Position numbers and translations under genes: made by a program
Notes under the pieces: model-generated
Told to the model about the DNA's origin: nothing
What the model saw: the letters and a program-made list of their open reading frames with translations, nothing else
Databases searched by the model: none
NCBI GenBank assembly: GCA_049340005.1
Contig: JBMPIY010000017.1
Length of the DNA stretch: 64,000 nucleotides
Source: CAXBDP01 sp963974465
Lineage (GTDB): Bacteria > Bacteroidota > Bacteroidia > Cytophagales > Cyclobacteriaceae
Reading direction: 5' to 3' (one strand)
Shown here: positions 52,567-62,656 of the stretch, one piece after another
Layout of the letters: the number at the start of each line of letters is the position of its first letter
How positions within the stretch are numbered: position 1 is the stretch's first letter

Positions 52567-55500
52567 TTACTGTGACAAATCAAATCGAACATTTACTCCA
52601 AATGAAGTGGTAGCTCTTTTGAATGAATTAGAGATTCTAGGTTCATTTACAATTCTATTGAAATAGAATTGTAGATTCAGTTTCTGATTAACTACATAGC
52701 CAATATTTGGTCTAATTTGAAAGTTAAGATTTCCATTGGTAATGGTGCTGATATTATCGATTTGTCTTTGATAGGTTCTTGTATCACCGATAGAAGCACT
52801 TACATTAAATGTTAAATCATTGTCCAGAGTGCCCGTTTCACCACCAATTCCAAAAGGCAAACGAACGCCTGCTTTGGTATAGCCGAGGTCAAAAACGAAG
52901 TCTTTACGATTTATTTCAGTGATCTGGGTATTAGAAAGGCTCAAAGCTAAATTCCTTTCTTGCCTGTATTCCACATTTATGTTGAATTGCGATTTGGTAC
53001 GAATGTCTATCCCAATAAGCGGAGAAAATCTTTCCGAAATCACGACTTGGTTCATCACATACAAAGGAATAAGGAAATTCTCTTCATTCGTAAGGCTTGG
53101 CAAGGCTGAGTTGGAAAGTCGGTTGTTCAATCTCAAGTCTTCTTGGTAAATCAATGAGCTGTTGAAGTTTCCCACTTCATATCTAGATTCATAACGATGA
53201 CTAATATTGATAGACGAGAATTTTTCTCCCAAAGCTGGAATTCTAGTGAGGCCACGGAAATCTAAGCTCCAATTTGGAAGTGGAATTGCAGGGAATGGAT
53301 TTAATTTTACGTTGTTTGGAGATTTGCCTCTAACAGCTGCAAGGAATGCTGGAATCAATACATCTTGTGAGTTTTGCCCCAATTCTCCTCCTGGTACTTC
53401 ACCTTCTAGTCTATTTAGAATATTGTTTCTATAAGCCTCAAAATTTCTAAAAACACCTGAAACATTGTCCTCATCATTGCTTGAGAAAGCAGTTTTGATG
53501 GCTATAATTGAAATTCCATAACTACCGAATCGATTGGGACTGAATGTTCGGAACTGCTGATCGTCACGTCTAAATATTTCTCGATAATTATCGTCATATC
53601 TTTTGGAAGCAGTAAGTGTAATTCTAAAATCACGCGCTGGCTCTAAATCAGCAGTAAAATTCATATTCACTCGTCTATACTGTGAAACAGGGTTTGTCAA
53701 AGCGCTACTTTCTCCCAGCCATCCATTATCTACTGCTTTATTCAATATACTTAAATTTTGACTGCCCATCACAAAGCCAAGTCCTGGGGCAGAAAGTGAT
53801 CTATCTAAGCCAAAATAGGAGGGCTTTGGAAGAAAGCCCGGCAATACAGTGCCCTGATCCAAACTTATATTCATGGTAATAGTACGTAATGACATCAGAG
53901 CTCTTAGCAATGCATTACTAGAATTACCTCCCGCGTTTTCCTCTTCTTCATTATCAGCACCTCCTCTAGTTGGCAATCCACGTTGTGGAGTTGGAGAGTT
54001 TATAGATCGCAATCGTGCATTTTTATTATAGAGTCTTACAAAATCAAACTTTCCTGTCAATGTTTGTTCTTGCTTATTACTTGCAATATTTCCTAAACTA
54101 TCTGCTTGTAATACTGACCCAGCAGTCCAATTGTAACCCACCGAATATCTTGCTGTTCCTGATATCCAGTCTGTTGCGGGTATTTTGTCTAATGGCAATT
54201 GATAAGTCAAGTTTACTTGCTGCAAGAAGTTAGCAACACGACCAAAGTTTTTGAGATTATTCCAAATCGAATCTTTTTTTGCTTGTGTATCGATCAATCC
54301 TTCTGGCTCATCCACAATTGCATTTGTCAATGCAGTATAATCTAATTGTAAACTTTTGGTCAAATTCCACTGCACATCATAATTACGATTAAATAAAAAT
54401 TGCTTCTCAAAATTTGCATCCACATTTTCTATTTCCAGGTTGGAGTTTCTAAATTGTGTACGCATATAATTTCTTACTAATGCGCCTCTTACTGTAATAG
54501 AAGTTGGGGTTGGAGAGAAATTGAAATCGCGTAAAATTGCGAGCCAAGGAGAATCTGGATTTATATTTTTGAATGGCTCAATACTTTTTTCAGGGAAAGT
54601 GTAATTGTACAATGCTGATCCGCCCCAGGTCACCATTTCACGTGCTTCGGTATTTGGGCTGGTAAATAATTGGTCTGAATAGTTGAAGGCAAAGGTTAGA
54701 TTTTCCACATCATAAAATCTGGAAATGGCGCCTTCCTTTGTTTTCACTTTGCCAACATTGGTGAAATTGATACTTCTTCGTTTGTATCGATCTTGAACTT
54801 GCCGTCTATAGCTTGCTCGGTCTTGGTTGGGCGGGAGGGAATTTAGTGAAACGCTTAATGGAACGTCGGGATCCAGTGGGTCGTAGAATGGATTATTGAA
54901 GCCTTCCTCAAAACTCATAAATACGGGAATTCTTATTCCAGTATTGCCAGGTAAGAAACGGTCTAAAGCAAGACTTGCTGAAATGTCATATTGCGTATTA
55001 CCTTCTAATGCTCTATCATTTATTCTATCTTGTACTCCACCAAAACCGAATGTGGAATGACTGATTGAAGCTGAGACATTACCCACATCGGCAAGCTGTA
55101 CATTCATTCTAGCATTGGCAGCCATTCCAGAGGTTTCGTCAAAATCCGTCACTCGCAACTCGTTTGCCCAAATACAAACTGAGCGAGGTCGTCCATCTGG
55201 TGTATCAGGATTTCGAATACCAATCATCAATGTTTGTACATCACCCAATTCTGGTCTGCCGGAAATTGTCACTGTATATTTTTCGAATTGCTCGGTATAT
55301 GGTAATACTAAATCTACATTATTGCGATTTCTATTGCTCTTTATTGTGTAGAGCATATCCAGTGGGAAATCTATTTCATTGGCTTCTGGCCAAACATCTC
55401 TAGGACTTCTAGCTCCGGGCGGAGTCATATTTAGCGGTAGCTCAATTTCATAATAGTTCTGGTCGAAGTCTGTTCCCAGCCTTATAAAAGCAGTAACTTC

Positions 55501-58500
55501 TCCATCTCGAGTATCTTGGCTTTCTGCATGCAGGAACATTTTGATCCGGCCATACTGAATCATGTTTTGGTTGATGTTTTTATAAACAGCACGCGCATCC
55601 TTGTTCTGAAGATCCTCTACACACAATTCTATCGATTGCTCATTCAATCTTCTTTCAATAATGGAAGTATTATCTCTATCGCGCTGGAAACCTGGAGGGA
55701 GGACATATGGACTTCTATTTGCGCCACCTTCACCATTCTCTTCAATATTCACAGCTCTCAAAGTGAATTTTGTATTCGCATTCTCAGGAATTTCGAAAAG
55801 ACCTCTGTCAAATAAACTTCCTTGGAATATTCGGTATTGGCTACCTACCAATTGCATTTTTGCCATTCTTAAAACAACAGGCTGTTCCCATCCGGTTAAG
55901 TAGGTACGCATAAATCGGATGCTTTTGAAGCCTTGAATATTTCCTTGAACTCTATCTGGGTTCCGAACAGGAATTCTAAACAAGTACCAACTTACCTGAT
56001 CACCATTAATTTCACTTGTAACTTGATCTACGACGTAGTTCGACCCAACCTGCAACTGACCAGGCTTCAAGTCAATTTTATATTCATAGTAATCTTCCGC
56101 ATCACTTATAGAGTTGTCACCATTCATATCCTCATTGTCCGGCAGGTTGGTGCCAGAAGGAGTATATGGCTGATTACTTTCTGTAATAGCTGGGCTGTTG
56201 CCCTCCATTCCATTAAACTGCTTGTATCGTTCGATTATTTTAACGTCCTCCGCATCTAAATCTTCACCTAGGTAATAGCGAAACTTATCAGCAGATGGAT
56301 CATCTAGAATATCTTCTAAGGCTTCTCCACTAAGGTTGAGCCTATTGATAAAAATATCTCTAAAATACTCAGCCTCGTCTTCAGATTTGAGACCGTCCAA
56401 GCCTACATCTTGATTCGCCCTTGCAGCTGGATCATTATCAAATGCAGGTGTCAGAAATAATTGATCAGTAACTCTGCCCCATTCGTTAGTGATTACTCCT
56501 CTATCAGAGTAATCAGGCGAAAGGCCATTTTCAAAAGCATGTCGCCCATCCTTCATTACATCTTCAGAAACATTTCCAAGATTAAAATACAATTGACCAC
56601 CTGTTCGATTATTATCATCAACTGTATTTGGGTTGTTATCTCGATCGTAGCCAGCAATTACTTTCCCGTTTTCTCCATTGATGAACGGATCCATCATCCA
56701 GAATTCTAAGTACTCAATATTTGTTCTGTCAAAATCAACCTCTGTCATAATTGCTCTTGAAATGCCTGCCCAATTAGATTTGGGATCAGTGAGCAAACCA
56801 TTTTGGTCAAGGTTGGGATTGTAATTGTACATACCTCTTTCGCGCGGGAAAAAGGCTAAATCAAATATTGGTAAATTCGGATTTAATTGATCACGATCTT
56901 GTTCCTTGAATATCTCTTGAGGTCGGATGGCACGAACATAATGATTTTCTAAGTCAGCCTGTGTGATGTTTGCAGGTTTAGTATTACCGCCACTTCTGTA
57001 GAAAATATTGTCAATAGTATACCAAGCTAGCTTAGCTCTTTTATACCCAAAGCCTAGTCTACTACCAAAGGCATCACTTAAGTCAAACTTGTTATTTTCA
57101 ACTCTAGGGGTAGATGCCAACTTCCAACTTTGCAGATTGAAGCCAATATTAAATGGCGTAATTACAGATTCAAAATCGTCAATATAGGATGCGCTTTCGC
57201 CATTTACTTGATTGGAAGTACCAGGCACTAATTGAGCAAATTCAGCACTGAAATCGACTAAGGATTTTTCTCGCGTACTGATAGTCGGCCATGCATCTAA
57301 GATTTTAGTCACAAAATTGCTTTCTTCTCGGATGTTCACGTCCATCCCCCATTGAGTATTTCCTATGGTTTCGTTGCCTGCACTAATTCTGGTAATTAGC
57401 GGTCTTTCGAAAATACGCAGGACTGATGCTCCAATATTTATATTGTCGCTCAATCGGTAATCGAACCTCCCGCCGAATAGCGTTTTGCTTTGGAAATTTA
57501 TGACATCAGACTTTTCATAAGTAACTCTAAGAGGTTTGCCAGATTGTAGAATTCCTTCATTTAGGATGGTAACCCTGCCTTGGAAATAATCTACCGTGTA
57601 ATCAGTTCCTTCAGTTAGTGGAGTGCTTCCAGCCATTACTCTTACTGAGCCTTCAGCTATATTCAATCCAGGCAGCTGAATTTCCGATGCAGAACCAGCC
57701 TGATAGCTTCCTTCCAGAAAGAATTTGTTTTGGGTAATAAATAATTCTGCATCCGCTTTGGTGGTATTATATAATGTGTCAAATACGTATTTGCGGATCA
57801 GTCCAGTTTCTGTTGGATCAAATTTTTCTCTAAGCGTTTCGCCAAAAGGTTCGGTTGTTGGGAAGATGATGTATCCACGCTGCGAATTAATTGTGATACC
57901 TTCAACAAAATCAAAATTTCCATCTTTGCCTGGATCATTGTTTGGATTCAATCTGTCCAAGCCCAGGAGCTCTATTAGTTGCTCATCCTTAGTGTTTTCA
58001 CCTTCGTGCAAACTTGGATTGTCAAGACCTGTATTATCATCGCGATAAATAATCCGTAGTTTGAAGTTTTCCCTTTGGACTTGGCTTACATTTAGATTAT
58101 AAATATTTTTCATCATCAAATCCCAAGTCGGTAAAGTGGTATTGATGCCTGATGGGCGCAGTAATTTCAAGAGAATTACTTGATCTTCAGGACGATTTTG
58201 ATAGTCTTCACTGAGTTCACCTACTTTGAAAACTTGCCCGTTGTAAGTGTATTCATATGAAACAGCAAGCATTTCATCATTTTGCAAGCGACGAACCAAA
58301 GAAACAAAACCAAGTTGTGGATTGAAATCATATTCCTCTGGCGAAAGTTTACGAGCTCCATTTATATTTTGGAAATCTAGTCCTTTCTCAAAACCGTATT
58401 CACTTTCCAAAATTTGTCCAGCTTCATCAGCTTGTCTTATTCTCGAATCGGAGCGGAGGTTGCTAAAAAGTGCATTCGCATTATTTGCATTAGGAACATC

Positions 58501-59682
58501 ACCTTGCCCGTTGCCTACATTTGGATTTTCTGGTCTGAAGATGGTTTCGCCCTCACCCAAATCAGTGAAGCCAATTACATTTCTGATATTCTGTGTATTT
58601 ACTTGGCGATTAATGACATAAACTTCTAGCCTTGTCACATTCACTCCCGAGACTATCTGTGGAATAGATCTAAGCCAGCCATCGAGACCATAATTTTCTT
58701 CAAAAAAATGGCCTAAGAAAAAGTGTCTATTTTCATCGTAATTTGAAGCTCTGATAGAAATGGGAGCACCTTGTCCTCCGCCAAGTACCTCCAAACTTTC
58801 GCTGCTTCCTCTTAGTGTGGATGCCGCTCCGGTAAAGAAAAGTTTCCCAAATTGGAGCTGAGTTTTTACGCCAAATAGGTTTTGAGCACCTCCCATTAAG
58901 CTGTTATTAATTGGAAGACTTACATTACCAATTTCAATTTTTTTGATGATATCTTCTTCGAAACCAGTGTACTCTACTTTGAGATCATTCTGGAAATCAA
59001 AGACATTGCTGTTATCAAAATTTCCAGTTACGACCAATTTCTCACCAATACTACCACGAATGTTCATGCTCACATTTTGCCCGAATTCGAATCCGCCATT
59101 TCGTTGTTGACGGATTGGGATGGAAGGGTTGTCGATCCGCTGCCACCTCCCGCCAAAATCAAGGTTGACGAATCCCGTAGGTACGATATCTACATTGCTG
59201 CCTCCAAATACTCTATCGAAAAATGGGCTTGGTGGAATATAAGGCAAAAGTCCTCTGCCTCCAGTTGCACTTTGCCCGTCTAGCTCAGCTGATCTTTTTC
59301 GCCAGTATTCTTGTCTTTGTCTATCGGCTTGGATTCTTCTGTAGTCATCGAAATTCACAATAGCGGGAGGACGAAGTGACAAGCCGCCTTGCTGCTGTGT
59401 AAAACGGTAATCTAATGTTGTATCAATTTGCACTTGCAGCTGAAATGCCGTGGAATCTGATAAAATAAAAGGGCTTATTTTTCTGGTGCGCAAAAGCGGC
59501 TGTTGCAACTGAAAATTTGAGTTCCACCGAGGAGCCGGAATTAGCGGGAGGGTATCTAAAGACGCAGCTAATTGAGGTTTCCAATCATCCTCAAATTGAT
59601 CTATAGCAATTTTTTGCTGCTTTTCAGGAGCAAAAATGCTTGCTAACGCAAAGAATAATATGAACCGGGTTACTGATAGCAA
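52567..59682 (-). CDS. sprA: T9SS translocon protein SprA (Sov)
   Basis: 2371 residues, in the expected size range for this very large outer-membrane protein. TTG start at 59682, 16 bases after ruvA; a hydrophobic signal follows (FILFFALASIFA). Recognisable blocks include GNFDNSNVFDFQNDLKVEYT, GEKLVVTGNFD, ARLNSTAFL-type beta strands such as GGRFDYRLSDNINIGASVL, and ADELRVTDFDE-like CIWANELRVTDFDE. The C-terminus ends in SFGVNVRFDLSQ, an outer-membrane strand. It forms the pore through which T9SS cargo crosses the outer membrane. Flanked by ruvA and gcvH. Confidence 0.93.
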   Translation of the reverse strand: MLSVTRFILFFALASIFAPEKQQKIAIDQFEDDWKPQLAASLDTLPLIPAPRWNSNFQLQQPLLRTRKISPFILSDSTAFQLQVQIDTTLDYRFTQQQGGLSLRPPAIVNFDDYRRIQADRQRQEYWRKRSAELDGQSATGGRGLLPYIPPSPFFDRVFGGSNVDIVPTGFVNLDFGGRWQRIDNPSIPIRQQRNGGFEFGQNVSMNIRGSIGEKLVVTGNFDNSNVFDFQNDLKVEYTGFEEDIIKKIEIGNVSLPINNSLMGGAQNLFGVKTQLQFGKLFFTGAASTLRGSSESLEVLGGGQGAPISIRASNYDENRHFFLGHFFEENYGLDGWLRSIPQIVSGVNVTRLEVYVINRQVNTQNIRNVIGFTDLGEGETIFRPENPNVGNGQGDVPNANNANALFSNLRSDSRIRQADEAGQILESEYGFEKGLDFQNINGARKLSPEEYDFNPQLGFVSLVRRLQNDEMLAVSYEYTYNGQVFKVGELSEDYQNRPEDQVILLKLLRPSGINTTLPTWDLMMKNIYNLNVSQVQRENFKLRIIYRDDNTGLDNPSLHEGENTKDEQLIELLGLDRLNPNNDPGKDGNFDFVEGITINSQRGYIIFPTTEPFGETLREKFDPTETGLIRKYVFDTLYNTTKADAELFITQNKFFLEGSYQAGSASEIQLPGLNIAEGSVRVMAGSTPLTEGTDYTVDYFQGRVTILNEGILQSGKPLRVTYEKSDVINFQSKTLFGGRFDYRLSDNINIGASVLRIFERPLITRISAGNETIGNTQWGMDVNIREESNFVTKILDAWPTISTREKSLVDFSAEFAQLVPGTSNQVNGESASYIDDFESVITPFNIGFNLQSWKLASTPRVENNKFDLSDAFGSRLGFGYKRAKLAWYTIDNIFYRSGGNTKPANITQADLENHYVRAIRPQEIFKEQDRDQLNPNLPIFDLAFFPRERGMYNYNPNLDQNGLLTDPKSNWAGISRAIMTEVDFDRTNIEYLEFWMMDPFINGENGKVIAGYDRDNNPNTVDDNNRTGGQLYFNLGNVSEDVMKDGRHAFENGLSPDYSDRGVITNEWGRVTDQLFLTPAFDNDPAARANQDVGLDGLKSEDEAEYFRDIFINRLNLSGEALEDILDDPSADKFRYYLGEDLDAEDVKIIERYKQFNGMEGNSPAITESNQPYTPSGTNLPDNEDMNGDNSISDAEDYYEYKIDLKPGQLQVGSNYVVDQVTSEINGDQVSWYLFRIPVRNPDRVQGNIQGFKSIRFMRTYLTGWEQPVVLRMAKMQLVGSQYRIFQGSLFDRGLFEIPENANTKFTLRAVNIEENGEGGANRSPYVLPPGFQRDRDNTSIIERRLNEQSIELCVEDLQNKDARAVYKNINQNMIQYGRIKMFLHAESQDTRDGEVTAFIRLGTDFDQNYYEIELPLNMTPPGARSPRDVWPEANEIDFPLDMLYTIKSNRNRNNVDLVLPYTEQFEKYTVTISGRPELGDVQTLMIGIRNPDTPDGRPRSVCIWANELRVTDFDETSGMAANARMNVQLADVGNVSASISHSTFGFGGVQDRINDRALEGNTQYDISASLALDRFLPGNTGIRIPVFMSFEEGFNNPFYDPLDPDVPLSVSLNSLPPNQDRASYRRQVQDRYKRRSINFTNVGKVKTKEGAISRFYDVENLTFAFNYSDQLFTSPNTEAREMVTWGGSALYNYTFPEKSIEPFKNINPDSPWLAILRDFNFSPTPTSITVRGALVRNYMRTQFRNSNLEIENVDANFEKQFLFNRNYDVQWNLTKSLQLDYTALTNAIVDEPEGLIDTQAKKDSIWNNLKNFGRVANFLQQVNLTYQLPLDKIPATDWISGTARYSVGYNWTAGSVLQADSLGNIASNKQEQTLTGKFDFVRLYNKNARLRSINSPTPQRGLPTRGGADNEEEENAGGNSSNALLRALMSLRTITMNISLDQGTVLPGFLPKPSYFGLDRSLSAPGLGFVMGSQNLSILNKAVDNGWLGESSALTNPVSQYRRVNMNFTADLEPARDFRITLTASKRYDDNYREIFRRDDQQFRTFSPNRFGSYGISIIAIKTAFSSNDEDNVSGVFRNFEAYRNNILNRLEGEVPGGELGQNSQDVLIPAFLAAVRGKSPNNVKLNPFPAIPLPNWSLDFRGLTRIPALGEKFSSINISHRYESRYEVGNFNSSLIYQEDLRLNNRLSNSALPSLTNEENFLIPLYVMNQVVISERFSPLIGIDIRTKSQFNINVEYRQERNLALSLSNTQITEINRKDFVFDLGYTKAGVRLPFGIGGETGTLDNDLTFNVSASIGDTRTYQRQIDNISTITNGNLNFQIRPNIGYVVNQKLNLQFYFNRIVNEPRISNSFKRATTSFGVNVRFDLSQ

Positions 59683-59698
59683 AATTCAGATGACTACA

Positions 59699-60289
59699 CT
59701 AGGCTGATTTTAAAGCCAACTTAATCAATTCTTCTAAAGAAAGTGGTTTATCTGCATTTTTCAGAATAGTCTGAAGGCTTTTTTCTGCAGCTGTTTTATT
59801 AATGCCCAATGTAACTAACGCAGCAAGCGCTTCAGAGCGTATATTTTGGCCTGAAGATACTATTTGTCCATAATTTGTCTCTGGATCTTGCTTAGAAAGT
59901 TTGTCTTTTAACTCCAAAATAATTCTTTGGGCAGTTTTGGCTCCAATACCTTTTACCTTTTGGATGGTCATCACATCATTACTCAAAATGGCTTGTTGCA
60001 ATTCAGCTGAGCTCAAAGATGAGAGAATCATCAATGCTGTACTTGGACCTACTCCTGAAATTGAGATTAACTCTAAAAATCGCTTTTTCTCAGACATCTC
60101 AGAAAATCCAAATAGAATTTGAGCATCTTCCTTTACATAGAGGTAAGTAAAAATTTTTACTGATGGTTTATCCTTAATTGCCGAAAAGGTATTTAAAGAT
60201 ATTTTAACCTCGTAGCCCACTCCGCCTACATTAATATAGGCATGAGTAGGTTCTACAAGTGCTAAGTTCCCTTCCAAAAAGGCGATCAT
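59699..60289 (-). CDS. ruvA: Holliday junction helicase subunit RuvA
   Basis: 196 residues: N-terminal OB-fold (MIAFLEGNLALVEPTHAYIN), two helix-hairpin-helix units (SISGVGPSTALMILS, VKGIGAKTAQRIILELKDK), and a C-terminal domain (SEALAALVTLGINKTAAEKS). With RuvB it moves Holliday junctions. The start overlaps the end of maeB by four bases (ATGA). Confidence 0.95.
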   Translation of the reverse strand: MIAFLEGNLALVEPTHAYINVGGVGYEVKISLNTFSAIKDKPSVKIFTYLYVKEDAQILFGFSEMSEKKRFLELISISGVGPSTALMILSSLSSAELQQAILSNDVMTIQKVKGIGAKTAQRIILELKDKLSKQDPETNYGQIVSSGQNIRSEALAALVTLGINKTAAEKSLQTILKNADKPLSLEELIKLALKSA

Positions 60290-62562
60290 AAGCCTACGTT
60301 TATATTTTCCGCTTGAACATCTACCACTGCTATGGCAACCATATTTACAATATCTCGAATGTTGCTACCTAATTGCAATATATGCACAGGCTTATTCATA
60401 CCAAGTAGTATTGGCCCTATAGCCTCAGCTCCACCCATTTCGGCAAGAAGCTTATATGCTATATTGCCCGATGCTAAATCTGGAAATATTAAGGTGTTTG
60501 CACCTTTCTCTCTAATCTCGCTAAATGGATAATTTTCTTGCATTAATTGGGGGTTCAATGCGGTATTTGCTTGCATTTCACCTTCTATGATAAGCTCTGG
60601 GAATTTATCTTTAGCCAATTTTGTGGCTTTAGCTGTTTTAACTGCAACTTCCCCACGTGCTGAACCAAAATTAGAATATGAAAGCATAGCGATATGAGGT
60701 TCCACATCGAAGAATTTTACTGCTCTAGCTGTTAGCCCAACAATTTCCACTAGTTCCTCTGCTGTTGGGTTTGTATTTACGGTAGTATCAGCAAAGAAGA
60801 AATTTCCCTTTTTGTTAGACATGATATACATACCAGCAACTTTATGTACTCCAGGTGCCACCCCAATCACTTGTAATGCAGGCAAAATTGTAGATGGATA
60901 ATCTCTAGTAAGTCCACTAATTAACGCATCGGCTTGTCCGGTTTCTACAAGCATAGAACCAAAGTAATTGCGTTCACGCATAAGTTTTTTAGCTTCATAT
61001 GCTGTGAGACCCTTCCTTTTTCTCTTTTGGTAAAGATAATGCCCAAACTCCTCCATTTTTTCAGGCTCTTCGAAAGGATCAATAATTTCCACATCCAATT
61101 CGAGTTCAAACTCTTTAATGAGAGATTCAATTTTCTTTCTGTTCCCTAGTAAAATTGGGATGGCAATTTTTTCATCTACAAGTATTTGAGCTGCTTTGAT
61201 TATTTTATGATGATCGGCTTCTGCAAAAACAACTCGCTTAGGACTTTTGCGTGCTTGACTAATTATTCTCGACATTAATCGATTGTCAATGCCAATTCGT
61301 CTTTCAAGTTCAAGTGCATATTTATCCCAATCCGTAATTTCAAATCTTGCGACACCGGAATCCATAGCAGCTTTTGCTACTGCTGGTGAAATACTTGTGA
61401 TTAATCGTGGGTCTAAAGGTTTTGGAATTAGATAATCTCTTCCAAAAAGCATTTTGCGAATGCCGTATGCTTTGCTCACCATTTCAGGAACCGGTTGTTT
61501 TGCTAAGTTCGCAATCGCTTTTACAGCGGCAAGTTTCATTTCTTCATTAATTGAAGTAGCACGCACGTCCAATGCACCTCTAAAAATGAAAGGAAAGCCT
61601 AATACATTATTCACTTGGTTAGGATGATCAGATCTTCCTGTCGCCATAATTATATCTTTCCTCACTGAGGTGGCCGTTTCGTAGGCAATTTCAGGATCAG
61701 GATTTGCAAGAGCAAATACAATTGGATCTGCAGCCATTACCTTAATCATTTCTTTGTTTACGACATTACCAACACTTAAGCCAACAAAGACATCGGCATT
61801 ACGCATTGCATCTAAAAGAGTGTGAATATCCCTTGTTGTAGCAAATTCCTTTTTAAGATCGTCTAATTCTTGCCTATCAGCTCTAATCACACCTTCTTTA
61901 TCGCACATGATTATATTTTGCCTTCTTACACCAAGGGCAATATATAACTTGGTACATGCTATTGCTGCTGCTCCAGCTCCATTCACTACCAGGGTGATGT
62001 CTTCTATTTTCTTTCCAATGATTTCTAGTCCGTTGATTAATGCTGCACTAGAAATGATAGCCGTACCATGCTGATCGTCGTGCATTACAGGAATTTTCAT
62101 TTCCTTTTTGAGTGTTTGCTCAATTTCAAAACACTCTGGAGCTTTAATGTCTTCCAGATTGATTCCACCAAAAGTAGGTTCCAATGCTTTGACAATCTCA
62201 ATGAATTTCTTCGGATCCTTTTCGTTGACTTCTATATCAAACACATCGATTCCTGCAAATTTTTTAAAGAGGACACCTTTTCCTTCCATTACTGGTTTAG
62301 AAGCTTCTGGGCCAATATCGCCAAGGCCTAATACAGCAGTGCCATTAGAAATTACAGCGACTAAATTGCCTTTTGCAGTGTATTTATAGACATCCTCTGG
62401 ATTATTTGCAATTTCTTTACAAGGCTCTGCCACACCTGGTGAATAGGCTAAAGCTAGATCCATTTGGGAACTAAGCATTTTGGTAGGAACTACTTCAATT
62501 TTCCCAGCTGGATCCTGAGAGTGATATCTTAGCGCATCTTGTTTGCGAATCTTTAACGACAT
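60286..62562 (-). CDS. maeB: NADP-dependent malic enzyme (MaeB type)
   Basis: 758 residues. Residues ~1-165 are the malic N-domain (LALAYSPGVAEPCKEI, MHDDQHGTAIISSAALINGL), ~165-420 the NAD(P)-binding domain, and ~430-758 a phosphotransacetylase-like C-domain that in MaeB enzymes is regulatory. It oxidatively decarboxylates malate to pyruvate and forms NADPH. First gene of the maeB-ruvA-sprA-gcvH unit; a hairpin lies in its leader. Confidence 0.94.
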   Translation of the reverse strand: MSLKIRKQDALRYHSQDPAGKIEVVPTKMLSSQMDLALAYSPGVAEPCKEIANNPEDVYKYTAKGNLVAVISNGTAVLGLGDIGPEASKPVMEGKGVLFKKFAGIDVFDIEVNEKDPKKFIEIVKALEPTFGGINLEDIKAPECFEIEQTLKKEMKIPVMHDDQHGTAIISSAALINGLEIIGKKIEDITLVVNGAGAAAIACTKLYIALGVRRQNIIMCDKEGVIRADRQELDDLKKEFATTRDIHTLLDAMRNADVFVGLSVGNVVNKEMIKVMAADPIVFALANPDPEIAYETATSVRKDIIMATGRSDHPNQVNNVLGFPFIFRGALDVRATSINEEMKLAAVKAIANLAKQPVPEMVSKAYGIRKMLFGRDYLIPKPLDPRLITSISPAVAKAAMDSGVARFEITDWDKYALELERRIGIDNRLMSRIISQARKSPKRVVFAEADHHKIIKAAQILVDEKIAIPILLGNRKKIESLIKEFELELDVEIIDPFEEPEKMEEFGHYLYQKRKRKGLTAYEAKKLMRERNYFGSMLVETGQADALISGLTRDYPSTILPALQVIGVAPGVHKVAGMYIMSNKKGNFFFADTTVNTNPTAEELVEIVGLTARAVKFFDVEPHIAMLSYSNFGSARGEVAVKTAKATKLAKDKFPELIIEGEMQANTALNPQLMQENYPFSEIREKGANTLIFPDLASGNIAYKLLAEMGGAEAIGPILLGMNKPVHILQLGSNIRDIVNMVAIAVVDVQAENINVGL

Positions 62563-62581
62563 AAAAGTAAGTTTTGGGAAT

Positions 62582-62608
62582 AAAAAAAGGGTTTAATTAA
62601 AAACCCTT
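62582..62608 (-). terminator. Hairpin terminator between the DUF4837 gene and maeB
   Basis: On the minus strand AAGGGTTT, short A/T loop, AAACCCTT, then seven T. It sits about 50 bases after the DUF4837 stop but only 19 bases before maeB, so it may also lie in the maeB leader. Confidence 0.75.
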
Positions 62609-62656
62609 GCAAGATAATATGTTTTAAAGATAAGGAATTAATCCCTCTTATGAATT

